DNA from: Ruminococcaceae bacterium UBA5450
Lineage (GTDB): Bacteria; Bacillota; Clostridia; Oscillospirales; Acutalibacteraceae
Assembly: GCA_002424295.1 (NCBI GenBank)
Contig: DIQY01000044.1
Span: 1 to 6,451 of the forward strand
Length of the DNA stretch: 6,451 nucleotides
Direction of reading: 5' to 3'
The translations under genes and the position numbers were made by a program. This document shows positions 1-4,723 of the stretch, one piece after another. Every line of letters starts with the position of its first letter. Positions within the stretch are counted from its first letter, which is position 1. Below the pieces are notes generated by a model. It made no database searches. It saw only the letters and a program-made list of their open reading frames with translations, and was not told the DNA's origin.

Positions 1-1552
1 CTAACATTCCACAGATGAAGTAAACGTGTTCGGATTTCACGCGGTTACCTCCACCAACCTTATCACTGTCCGCGTCAGCTTTAGAGCTGATGCGGATTTG
101 TGCTGTTACATGATCTTTTGAAATCTCAACTTTTTTCACGAAAGTGTCAATAACACACCTTAAAACATCCGGGTCATTGCTGCGAAGATCCTTTTTGCAT
201 CCGCGCAGATAGGACACTATCTCTCCCCTGCTTGTCTTAGAAACATGCGCATTGGCCATCGCGTCGGCAAGCTGAATTTTAAGGTTTGCTTTCTTTTCGG
301 TCAGGACACGGACCTGCTCGGCTGCTTCTTCTTTCGGGAGAAGATTATCATAGTACAAATCCCATGATTTAGAAATCTTACCTTCGACAGCGGAAATTTT
401 AGAGGAAATAGCTTTTTCCGAATCGACAGAAGTAGAAACTTTTTTATTTAAAATATCGGACATTTGATCTGCCAGCTTTTGAATAACGTTGTCGGTAAAG
501 ACGATATTAAGCTGGGATAGGATATACTTTTCCAAAGCCTCACAGCGGATTGGCTTATTGGTGCAGTCGCATTTATGACGCAGCCTGCCGTTGCAGGAAT
601 ACTGATAATTTTTCTTTTTCCCCCGGCCGTATTCATAGCCGCTGCCAACATAAGCAGATCCACAATCCGCACAGACTAATTTTCCAGTCAGAAGATAATT
701 ATAATGCGAATTATGCCGAGGTTTCCGTTTCCGGCTCTGGAGAATATTTTGAACCTTATTCCACATTTCAGCCGATATGATTGCGGGAAAAGCTCCATCA
801 ATGCGGATGATTTGATCGTCCGGTTTATATTGACGGTTCCCGGATTTTTTGGAAAGTCTCTTATTCCAGACGTAACGGCCGATGTATTTTTCATTGCGGA
901 GAATATCCGCTATGCTTCCCTTCCCAAACGGCCGGCCGAGCTTCGTTTTCAGCCCCCGCCTGTTTAGCTCGGAACAGATCAGATTATAACCATAACCGTT
1001 GCTGTACATACTAAAAATCAGCCGGACAGACTCCGCTTCGGCCTCATTAATTTTATATTTCCGGTCGGGTGTTACTTCGTACCCGAGAGGAGCGATGCCG
1101 CCGTTGTGCATTGCGGACAGAGCATTTTCATTCAATCCCTTCCGTACTTCCCGTGCAAGGTTTTTTGAATAGTACTCTGCCATGCCTTCAAGAACGCTTT
1201 CCAATATGACGCTCTCCGGACTATCATCAAGCTGCTCCAGAACCGACACGACCTTTACACCGCACTTTTCCAATTCTCGGCGATAAAAGGCGCTATCATA
1301 CCGGTTCCGCGCGAAACGGTCCAACTTATGAACAATGCAAAGCTGAAAGACTCCTTTTTTCGCGTCCTCAACCATGCGTAAAAATTCTTCACGCTGATCG
1401 GAAGTCGCGGAAACCGCTTCATCCACATAAGTATGGACTAAGAAGATTTCATTCTTTTTGCAGTATTCTTTGATTGCCCGAACCTGAGCATCGATACTTT
1501 CCTGACGCTGATTATCCGAACTGTATCGGGCGTATGCTACAGCCGTTTTCAT
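1..1552 (-). CDS. int: Large serine recombinase (phage integrase), C-terminal end cut by window
   Basis: This enzyme would cut and rejoin attP and attB through a phosphoserine intermediate to integrate, and with a partner excise, the element. I translated 517 codons with no stop, running off the left edge. The N-terminal resolvase domain (about residues 3-145) starts YARYSSDNQ, with Arg9 and the likely nucleophile Ser11, followed by HKLDRFARNRYD with Arg79 and Arg82. A recombinase domain follows (about 165-260), then a zinc ribbon with Cys294, Cys297, Cys320 and Cys328/Cys330, and a charged helical stretch (about 370-435) typical of the coiled-coil arm. The ATG at 1552 follows AAGGGGGA by 8 bases. 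The length fits the 450-700 residues usual for the family. It is the last gene of the leftward lysogeny module, as in TP901-1-like phages, so the attachment site probably lies left of the window. All visible key residues are present; I see no sign of decay. Confidence 0.95.
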   Translation of the reverse strand, partial: MKTAVAYARYSSDNQRQESIDAQVRAIKEYCKKNEIFLVHTYVDEAVSATSDQREEFLRMVEDAKKGVFQLCIVHKLDRFARNRYDSAFYRRELEKCGVKVVSVLEQLDDSPESVILESVLEGMAEYYSKNLAREVRKGLNENALSAMHNGGIAPLGYEVTPDRKYKINEAEAESVRLIFSMYSNGYGYNLICSELNRRGLKTKLGRPFGKGSIADILRNEKYIGRYVWNKRLSKKSGNRQYKPDDQIIRIDGAFPAIISAEMWNKVQNILQSRKRKPRHNSHYNYLLTGKLVCADCGSAYVGSGYEYGRGKKKNYQYSCNGRLRHKCDCTNKPIRCEALEKYILSQLNIVFTDNVIQKLADQMSDILNKKVSTSVDSEKAISSKISAVEGKISKSWDLYYDNLLPKEEAAEQVRVLTEKKANLKIQLADAMANAHVSKTSRGEIVSYLRGCKKDLRSNDPDVLRCVIDTFVKKVEISKDHVTAQIRISSKADADSDKVGGGNRVKSEHVYFICGML

Positions 1553-1560
1553 TGTGAAAA

Positions 1561-1632
1561 TCCCCCTTGTAAATAAGGGGCTGAATTAGTACAATATATC
1601 TGCGAGGTATATCGTACATCAGCCCCGGCTGA
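1561..1632 (-). promoter_or_regulatory. Integrase mRNA leader with competing hairpins over the ribosome site
   Basis: Seen in the sequence, read on the minus strand: the integrase ribosome site AAGGGGGA (1568-1561) can pair as CCCCTT/AAGGGG (1580-1575 with 1568-1563, 6-base loop). The same CCCC bases also complete TCAGCCCC (1584-1577), which pairs perfectly with GGGGCTGA (1626-1619). Between those arms is a 12-base near-perfect inverted repeat (1617-1606 with 1600-1589) with one G-U pair, one mismatch and a 5-base loop. GGGGCTGA can instead pair locally as TCAGCC/GGCTGA (1632-1627 with 1624-1619). The long stem therefore excludes the ribosome-blocking hairpin. This layout is what a translational switch would have, but no ligand or trans factor is evident. 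It could also act at DNA level as a protein-binding palindrome. Confidence 0.5.
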
Positions 1633-1637
1633 TGGAA

Positions 1638-1677
1638 CCGCTCATTTCTGCTGGTAACGGAAGTGGGCGGCTTTTTT
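1638..1677 (+). terminator. Possible rightward intrinsic terminator
   Basis: CCGCTCATT (1638-1646) pairs with AAGTGGGCGG (1661-1670) through one G-U pair and one bulged G, with a 14-base loop, and the stem is followed by T6 at 1672-1677. The run of T is on the plus strand, yet every gene from 1 to 3416 reads leftward. If real, it would stop antisense transcription from entering the SHOCT gene rather than end a known transcript. The mirror A-run means it is a poor terminator on the minus strand. Confidence 0.35.
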
Positions 1678-1680
1678 AAA

Positions 1681-2313
1681 TTATAGACCTAAAAGCTGCT
1701 TCTTTTTCATATCGAATTCATTCTGGGTAATAGTGCCGTCATCCAGAAGTGATTTAAATTTTTTAATTTCATCCGCAGCGCTTAAAGGCTCTGCGGAGTT
1801 TTCGCTTTTGCATTTATTTTTCATGTATTCAAGTTCAGAAGCAATTTGGTTTATGATTTGGGTCGACGTTTTGTACAGCAACGAATCTTCTTTCACTTGT
1901 GAAGTTATGAACGGGATATCGATTCGCGGACAATCAGGATTGTTGACAATGATAGACAAAGACAAAGATTTACACATCGGAATTTCCTTTTTCTTTCGTG
2001 ATGCGCCTGCAATTGCGCCAACGGTCCCAAACATTAAGCCACCTACAATCGCACTTCCGGCATGACCTTTTTGTTTGCTGCTGCCATTCTCCATAACTTC
2101 AAAATCTAAAATATCCCGATAATCATAGATTAAAGGCTCAGATTTTTTGCTTTGAACAACGGCCAGTTTATTGTTTTCATCGTCCATATAGAGTGCCGGT
2201 GTACCAGACAAAAAGTCACCATCGTACAACTCTTTTGTAATTTTAAACCCTTTTGCTGACAACTTTTCGGATATGATTTCTTTTTTGGATTTCTTATTAC
2301 CGAATAGTCCCAT
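1681..2313 (-). CDS. SHOCT-domain protein of unknown function
   Basis: A 210-residue protein. Its C-terminus (about 179-208), containing IKKFKSLLDDGTITQNEF and ending KKKQLLGL, is a clear SHOCT (short C-terminal) domain, a small helical module found at the ends of many bacterial and phage proteins. The middle has a glycine/alanine-rich hydrophobic stretch (about 84-105) that could insert in or lie on a membrane, followed at once by the basic run SRKKK. The N-terminal 80 residues contain a short beta-rich region resembling the pleckstrin-like parts of other SHOCT proteins, but this is inference. There is no signal peptide. The ATG at 2313 follows GGAGG with normal spacing. It lies 56 bp after hicB on the same strand, with no obvious promoter between, so it is probably part of the lysogeny transcript. 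A lysogen-expressed accessory role is plausible but untested. Confidence 0.85.
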   Translation of the reverse strand: MGLFGNKKSKKEIISEKLSAKGFKITKELYDGDFLSGTPALYMDDENNKLAVVQSKKSEPLIYDYRDILDFEVMENGSSKQKGHAGSAIVGGLMFGTVGAIAGASRKKKEIPMCKSLSLSIIVNNPDCPRIDIPFITSQVKEDSLLYKTSTQIINQIASELEYMKNKCKSENSAEPLSAADEIKKFKSLLDDGTITQNEFDMKKKQLLGL

Positions 2314-2369
2314 AACTCAACCTCCAATTCATATTTTGCCGCTTGCTGCCTACACCAGCGACCGGCATT

Positions 2370-2579
2370 TTACGCGAATTTCAGCCGACCTTTTGGTTCC
2401 GGAACAGGGCGCCCTGCTTCCTTTGCGGTTTCAATCCACTCCGATATGACTCTTTCCGTGTTTTCCAGCGCCTCTTTTGTAGTTGCGCCGTCTGCCATGC
2501 AGCCGGGAAGTTCAGGGACTTCGGTAACATAGGCATTATCTTCTTTACTCCAAAAAATAATGATTTCGTACTTATACAT
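2370..2579 (-). CDS. hicB: HicB-family antitoxin, short form
   Basis: A 69-residue protein carrying the HicB core: MYKYEIIIFWSKEDNAYVTE, then the family signature VPELPGCMADG and a helix EALENTERVISEWIETA. HicB proteins bind and block the HicA ribonuclease through this partial RNase H-like fold. It ends at GRLKFA, just after the core, so the extra C-terminal helix-turn-helix or ribbon-helix-helix DNA-binding domain present in many HicB proteins is missing. The start ATG follows AGGAGA by about 8 bases and overlaps the last 8 bases of hicA, the normal hicA-hicB order and a sign of translational coupling. Without its own DNA-binding part it may not repress its own operon in the standard way. 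Confidence 0.92.
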   Translation of the reverse strand: MYKYEIIIFWSKEDNAYVTEVPELPGCMADGATTKEALENTERVISEWIETAKEAGRPVPEPKGRLKFA

Positions 2580-2832
2580 TCAATTCATCTCCTAACCCAT
2601 ATTTGAGGATAAGGTTCCTGACCTGTTTCACTTGATATGGCTTCGCTTTGCTGCCGACCGGCTGAATATTGATGATTTCTTCAATATCAGATTTAGTGTA
2701 AATAAAATGGTCCCCTTTTATCCGGAAAGTGAAACCTAAGTCATCCAGAACGCTACATAGATCAGAAAAATTGATATTAGAGTCTTTCGTACCACAGAGA
2801 ATGCTCAGCAGAAGCTTTTCGTACTTGCCCAT
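2572..2832 (-). CDS. hicA: HicA-family mRNA interferase toxin
   Basis: An 86-residue protein. HicA toxins have a double-stranded-RNA-binding fold and cleave mRNA independently of ribosomes, using a conserved histidine. Here the segment FTFRIKGDHFIYTK carries the expected glycine-x-histidine motif (Gly40, His42), followed by the helix KPYQVKQVRNLILKYGL that usually closes the fold. I chose the ATG at 2832 because AAGGGGGA sits just upstream with correct spacing; an in-frame ATG 20 codons further upstream has no ribosome site and would add residues with no match to the family. It pairs with hicB, which starts within its last codons. Placement between repressor and integrase suggests expression in the lysogen, where it could stabilise the prophage or act in abortive defence. 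Confidence 0.88.
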   Translation of the reverse strand: MGKYEKLLLSILCGTKDSNINFSDLCSVLDDLGFTFRIKGDHFIYTKSDIEEIINIQPVGSKAKPYQVKQVRNLILKYGLGDELNV

Positions 2833-2854
2833 GCCAATCCCCCTTCGTAAGAAA

Positions 2855-2884
2855 TCTATAACAAAGCTGGTGATAAAATAACAA
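2855..2884 (-). promoter_or_regulatory. Candidate promoter for hicA-hicB
   Basis: TTGTTA (2884-2879) and TATAGA (2860-2855) on the minus strand are 18 bp apart, 10 bp upstream of the hicA ribosome site. Each hexamer matches the sigma-A consensus at four of six positions. The AT-rich surroundings make chance matches common, so confidence is modest. The rest of the 2833-2984 gap holds only the small hairpin listed separately. Confidence 0.4.
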
Positions 2885-2965
2885 TTCAGCATGTTATAAT
2901 TCCAGAAATGCTATGATAAAATTGCTTATTTTACCCTGTAAATTACCACCCATGAAAGGAAGCCA

Positions 2966-2993
2966 TGCCTGAAAACAGGCAAAATTATTTTTT
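2966..2993. other. Small hairpin after the repressor stop codon
   Basis: TGCCTG-AAAA-CAGGCA (2966-2981) is a perfect 6-bp stem with a 4-base loop, a few bases beyond the repressor stop. On the plus strand an AT-rich, T-rich stretch (2982-2993) follows. On the minus strand, the direction of the repressor gene, the following bases are only mildly T-rich. It may slow or partly end the repressor transcript, but the T-tail orientation does not fit a clean leftward terminator. Confidence 0.3.
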
Positions 2994-3416
2994 GCGCACA
3001 GAGTCGTTCTGGTTTTTGAACATATTCTCGCTTATCTTATCAATAGTATCAATAGCATCGGACGCGATTTCCGACATATTCGATTGTTTTTTATCATCCA
3101 AGATATATTTGAGTTCACGGTTTAGGGTATCTTCCACCGCTTGCTGACCTCGCTGGTCAAGCAGGCGGTATTTTTTTATTAGTTTTCTTTCTTTTTCAGT
3201 AAATTTATTATCATTTCGATCTATACCAAGCAAATAATCAGAATCGATTTTTAGAATGTCTAAAATTTTTTTGATATTTAAAACATCTGGCTCACGCTTG
3301 TCTTTTTCCCAATAGTTTAAACGCGTCGGAGTAATTCCGAGCGCCTCTGCAAATTGCTTTTGTGAATAGCCTTGTTTTTCCCTTTCGGCTCTGAGACGTT
3401 CACCGAATGTACTCAA
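2985..3416 (-). CDS. XRE-family phage repressor (CI-like)
   Basis: A 143-residue protein that should bind the operators at 3482-3576 and keep the rightward lytic promoter off. Residues 2-60 are a five-helix HTH_3 domain (FGERLRAEREKQG, then SQKQFAEALGITPTRLNYWE, then DYLLGID). The rest is charged and helical (KFTEKERKLIKKYRLLD, then the AVEDTLNRELKYI helix) and probably dimerises. I prefer the TTG start at 3416: AAGGTGG (3433-3427) lies 10 bases upstream, whereas the GTG codons at 3428 and 3425 are inside that ribosome site. There is no S24 peptidase domain, so it should not self-cleave after RecA activation, and no ImmA-type protease gene lies in the window. It is divergent from the Cro-like gene. 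Specific binding is inferred from position. Confidence 0.9.
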   Translation of the reverse strand: MSTFGERLRAEREKQGYSQKQFAEALGITPTRLNYWEKDKREPDVLNIKKILDILKIDSDYLLGIDRNDNKFTEKERKLIKKYRLLDQRGQQAVEDTLNRELKYILDDKKQSNMSEIASDAIDTIDKISENMFKNQNDSVRKK

Positions 3417-3439
3417 ATTAAGCACCACCTTATGTAAAT

Positions 3440-3468
3440 AGAATAATACGTTAAATTCGGGCTGTCAA
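3440..3468 (-). promoter_or_regulatory. Leftward repressor (lysogeny) promoter
   Basis: On the minus strand, TTGACA (3468-3463, perfect -35) and TATTCT (3445-3440, four of six for -10) are separated by exactly 17 bp. Transcription would begin about 3433, right at the ribosome site of the repressor. It diverges from the rightward promoter and could drive the repressor, hicAB, the SHOCT gene and the integrase. Confidence 0.8.
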
Positions 3469-3481
3469 TAGATTTTGAAAA

Positions 3482-3576
3482 AATAATTAGCAAAATGGTA
3501 ATTATTCGGGGCAAATGGTATTGACAAATTACCAAAACGCTAATATAATGAACTTGCAATCAGCAAAACGGTAATT
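3482..3576. promoter_or_regulatory. Operator array of the lysogeny switch
   Basis: Four related 14-bp elements fit GCAAAAYGGTAATT: 3490-3503 (GCAAAATGGTAATT), 3511-3524 (GCAAATGGTATTGA), 3527-3540 on the opposite strand (AATTACCAAAACGC on plus), and 3563-3576 (GCAAAACGGTAATT). The second overlaps the -35 of the rightward promoter, the third fills its spacer, and the fourth lies just past the start of transcription. TGGTA/TACCA (3516-3520 with 3530-3534) forms an inverted pair around the -35. The first copy also sits inside a perfect 8-bp inverted repeat, AATAATTA-N9-TAATTATT (3482-3506). Arrangement and overlap with the promoter support repressor and Cro-like binding; binding itself is inferred. 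Confidence 0.7.
3521..3549 (+). promoter_or_regulatory. Rightward lytic promoter, perfect sigma-A consensus
   Basis: TTGACA (3521-3526), a 17-bp spacer and TATAAT (3544-3549) match the vegetative consensus at all twelve positions. Transcription should start near 3556, giving a leader of about 32 bases before the Cro-like gene, whose ribosome site is GAGGTGA (3577-3583). Operator-like elements overlap it on both sides, so it should be very strong when free and tightly shut in the lysogen. It is the obvious source of the transcript for the rightward early genes. Confidence 0.93.
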
Positions 3577-3587
3577 GAGGTGATTGA

Positions 3588-3793
3588 ATGTTTAGAAATT
3601 TAGAAGCAGAGCAAAAACGAATGGGAATGAGCAATACTCAAATGGCACATCTGCTCGGTGTAACCAGAAATACCTACGAGGCGAAAAAAAGCTCGGAACT
3701 TTTAACCAAAAACAAATAGTGTCATTACTCAAATTTTTTGATTGCAAGTTTGAGTACCTGTTTGCGACAAATGATGACCGTAAAACCGCCTGA
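3588..3793 (+). pseudogene. Cro-like HTH protein split by a frame change at an A7 run
   Basis: This is the first rightward gene after the lytic promoter, where phages carry cro or an antirepressor-type regulator. The ATG at 3588 opens a frame that stops at 3719 after 43 residues. Its first 34 (LEAEQKRMGMSNTQMAHLLG, then VTRNTYEAKK) are the first helices of an HTH protein. The run GCG-A7-GC at 3681-3692 marks the break. In the -1 frame the protein continues KLGTFNQKQIVSLLKFFDCK, then FEYLFATNDDRKTA, stopping at 3793. The joined product would be 68 residues with the expected third and fourth helices and the FEYLF motif common in these regulators. Three explanations remain: a real mutation, a read error in the homopolymer, or programmed slippage. 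An eighth A would restore the frame. Confidence 0.75.
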
Positions 3794-3824
3794 CTGCCTA
3801 GCAACGGAAAAGAGGTGAAAACAA

Positions 3825-3995
3825 GTGAGTGAACCTAAAAAAACAATATGCATTGTTGTTGAAGTCAATTCAAACAAAATACTAAACATTCTTAGCGAAT
3901 TAGATGAATTAGAGCGGCAATTTAGCAACAAGATTGATGAACTTCGGTATGAGTGCTTTTCAGAATCAGAGCAAAAAGATACCGCCAACAGGTAG
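3825..3995 (+). CDS. Small early protein, unknown function (56 aa)
   Basis: I do not recognise this family. The GTG at 3825 follows GAGGTGA (3812-3818) at good spacing and gives 56 residues, beginning MSEPKKTICIVVEVNSNKIL and continuing as one charged, probably coiled-coil helix (ILSELDELERQFSNKIDELR). The short beta strand followed by an acidic heptad-like helix could make a small dimeric protein. It lies 32 bp after the end of the restored Cro-like frame and is tail to tail with the leftward gene at 4015, with 19 bp between stops. Its last codons also contain the leftward gene's terminator. Confidence 0.7.
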   Translation: MSEPKKTICIVVEVNSNKILNILSELDELERQFSNKIDELRYECFSESEQKDTANR

Positions 3996-4007
3996 GACTG
4001 TCGGCGG
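3972..4007 (-). terminator. Leftward intrinsic terminator of the 52-aa gene
   Basis: On the minus strand, CCGCCGACAG (4007-3998) pairs with CTGTTGGCGG (3991-3982) as a 10-bp stem with every position paired, counting one G-U, and a 6-base loop. The next bases read TATCTTTTTG. On the plus strand the same stem has one mismatch and no T-tail, so it should act mainly leftward. It lies just past the stop of the gene at 4015-4173 and within the final codons of the rightward gene at 3825. Confidence 0.75.
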
Positions 4008-4014
4008 CAAGGAA

Positions 4015-4173
4015 TCAATCTGTAGCATCTGAAATGGCTTTTGCCAGCTTTTCAATTTCCTTCGTAATGTTTAAAATTAAACTTTTTGTTTGTTCGTCGG
4101 TTGAAGAGTCGCTGATTTGTCTTTCTACATTGCGCTGAAATGTAGAAATAGCATTATTTATTTGGTTCGACAC
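4015..4173 (-). CDS. Leftward small helical protein, unknown function (52 aa)
   Basis: No family recognised. The GTG at 4173 lies 6 bases after a very strong ribosome site, AAAGGAGGG (4188-4180), and opens 52 residues ending at the TGA at 4015. The protein begins MSNQINNAISTFQRNVERQI, then continues through LILNITKEIEKLAKAISDAT. It looks entirely helical and amphipathic, without cysteines or a membrane segment. It reads against the rightward early operon, has its own promoter in the 38-bp repeat upstream (4196-4224) and its own terminator downstream (3972-4007), so it forms a complete single-gene unit. Coding status rests on ribosome site, promoter, terminator and composition, not on a homology match. 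Confidence 0.7.
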   Translation of the reverse strand: MSNQINNAISTFQRNVERQISDSSTDEQTKSLILNITKEIEKLAKAISDATD

Positions 4174-4195
4174 GTAAATCCCTCCTTTCGCTATA

Positions 4196-4224
4196 ATTCT
4201 ACAGCGAAAAAAGAAAAATCACAA
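4196..4224 (-). promoter_or_regulatory. Leftward promoter, repeat copy 1
   Basis: On the minus strand TTGTGA (4224-4219), 17-bp spacer, TAGAAT (4201-4196). The -10 begins 8 positions from the ribosome site of the 52-aa gene, so the leader is only about 16 bases. A perfect TTCGCT/AGCGAA inverted repeat (4187-4192 with 4203-4208) surrounds the -10 in this copy only. A plus-strand TATAAT (4192-4197) also occurs here but lacks a well-spaced -35. Confidence 0.7.
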
Positions 4225-4257
4225 GGTTACCCAGCAACCGGAAAAGAGGTGAATCAG

Positions 4258-4479
4258 ATGTACGACATTAAGACTATCAAGCGTGGGATTTACATCAATG
4301 AAAGTCAGGTTCCGGCTGTTCGCGTTGATGTTGTAATGGACTGTATTCCAAAGGAGTTGCAGGGAAAAGTGGAATCTTATCTGGATGAATTTGAAATAAA
4401 AGTAAAGGGGGTCGTCGAAGCGGCAACTAAGACGACTCCCAGCACAGGGGGATATCCACCATCGGCTATCTTTGGGTGA
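4258..4479 (+). CDS. Small early protein, unknown function (73 aa)
   Basis: Family not recognised. The ATG at 4258 follows GAGGTGA (4246-4252) and gives 73 residues: MYDIKTIKRGIYINESQVPA at the start, a beta-rich first half, an amphipathic helix (PKELQGKVESYLDEFEIKVK), and a flexible threonine/glycine/proline-rich tail (TTPSTGGYPPSAIFG). The last 14 bp overlap, tail to tail, the end of the leftward zinc-ribbon gene. The codons around residues 50-61 also form a terminator-like hairpin for that opposing gene. It probably belongs to the rightward lytic transcript. A longer in-frame reading starting at 4117 crosses the repeat promoter and has no ribosome site, so I rejected it. Confidence 0.75.
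   Translation: MYDIKTIKRGIYINESQVPAVRVDVVMDCIPKELQGKVESYLDEFEIKVKGVVEAATKTTPSTGGYPPSAIFG
4395..4440 (-). terminator. Leftward terminator-like hairpin of the zinc-ribbon gene
   Basis: On the minus strand GGGAGTCGTC (4440-4431) pairs with GACGACCCCC (4416-4407), with one A-C mismatch and a 14-base loop, and is followed by TTTACTTTTATTTC (4406 downward). It begins about 25 bp past the stop of the leftward gene at 4466. The stem lies wholly inside the coding sequence of the rightward gene at 4258. The mismatch and broken T-run make it weaker than the hairpin at 3972. Confidence 0.55.
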
Positions 4480-4642
4480 AAACTATTTTTGAGCCGCAAC
4501 TGCAAGGCTCAATCTTTCCGGTGTGAGGATAAGGAATTAGTTTTCGGAACTTATTACAGTTGTAGCAAAAATAATTACCAGGAGGAAGCTCAACCAAATT
4601 TCCCGAAGAATCAACAACGGAAAATGTTTTTTCAAGGCTCAA
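4466..4642 (-). CDS. Leftward small zinc-ribbon-like protein (58 aa)
   Basis: Not recognised as a named family, but the cysteine layout is clear: Cys26-x2-Cys29 in NYFCYNCNKF and Cys47-x-Cys49 in EPCSCGSK, a Cx2C-x17-CxC pattern fitting a single bound zinc. The TTG start at 4642 lies 9 bases after AAAGGAG (4658-4652); no ATG or GTG is better placed. It has its own copy of the 38-bp promoter repeat (4666-4694) and a terminator-like hairpin beyond its end, and overlaps the tail of the opposing rightward gene by 14 bp. Possible roles for so small a ribbon include nucleic-acid or protein binding; the sequence does not say which. A conserved protein fold signature on this strand is good evidence that the leftward gene is real. 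Confidence 0.75.
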   Translation of the reverse strand: MSLEKTFSVVDSSGNLVELPPGNYFCYNCNKFRKLIPYPHTGKIEPCSCGSKIVFTQR

Positions 4643-4665
4643 ACGAATCAGCTCCTTTCACCACA

Positions 4666-4694
4666 ATATTACAGCGGGAAAGGAAAAATCGCAA
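4666..4694 (-). promoter_or_regulatory. Leftward promoter, repeat copy 2
   Basis: On the minus strand TTGCGA (4694-4689), 17-bp spacer, TAATAT (4671-4666). The -10 begins 8 positions from the AAAGGAG ribosome site of the zinc-ribbon gene, the same geometry as copies 1 and 3, and start codon distance is 24 against 23 and 25. Confidence 0.72.
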
Positions 4695-4723
4695 TGTTCA
4701 GCTATTGAAAAGAGGTGAAAAGA

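Larger units (their letters stand above)
3801..4253 (+). repeat. Repeated ribosome-site block before rightward genes
   Basis: GCAACGGAAAAGAGGTGAA (3801-3819) and GCAACCGGAAAAGAGGTGAA (4234-4253) differ only by one extra C. A shorter version, TTGAAAAGAGGTGAA, lies at about 4705-4719. Each copy ends in the GAGGTGA ribosome site of the next rightward small gene. The identity extends well beyond what a ribosome site needs, which suggests that whole gene-start modules were duplicated or exchanged by recombination. Confidence 0.6.

Noticed and set aside
448..967. Several short open frames on both strands within the integrase
   Set aside because: They overlap the intact integrase frame, whose catalytic and zinc motifs are complete, and lack ribosome sites.
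1577..1626. Palindrome as the attP/attL site of the serine integrase
   Set aside because: It is about the right size, but the lysogeny and early genes lie on this side of integrase, so the element continues rightward and the attachment site should be beyond the integrase 3' end, off the window. Arms are offset (4 versus 1 base), which suits RNA better than a paired recombinase site. Not excluded without the host junction.
2833..2892. Longer HicA starting 20 codons upstream
   Set aside because: No ribosome site there; the strong AAGGGGGA directly precedes the internal ATG at 2832, and the extra residues do not resemble HicA.
3417..3428. GTG starts for the repressor at 3428 and 3425
   Set aside because: Both lie within the ribosome site AAGGTGG; TTG at 3416 has suitable spacing.
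3953..4138. Rightward 61-codon open frame over the leftward 52-aa gene
   Set aside because: It is the shadow of the leftward gene, has no ribosome site and reads like a random basic/hydrophobic mix.
4162..4197. Plus-strand promoter with TATAAT at 4192-4197
   Set aside because: The best -35 (TCGACA at 4167) is 19 bp away, and copies 2 and 3 of the repeat do not keep the TATAAT, whereas the minus-strand promoter is kept in all three.
4117..4257. Upstream extension of the 73-aa rightward gene
   Set aside because: It runs through the promoter repeat and has no ribosome site; GAGGTGA directly precedes the ATG at 4258.
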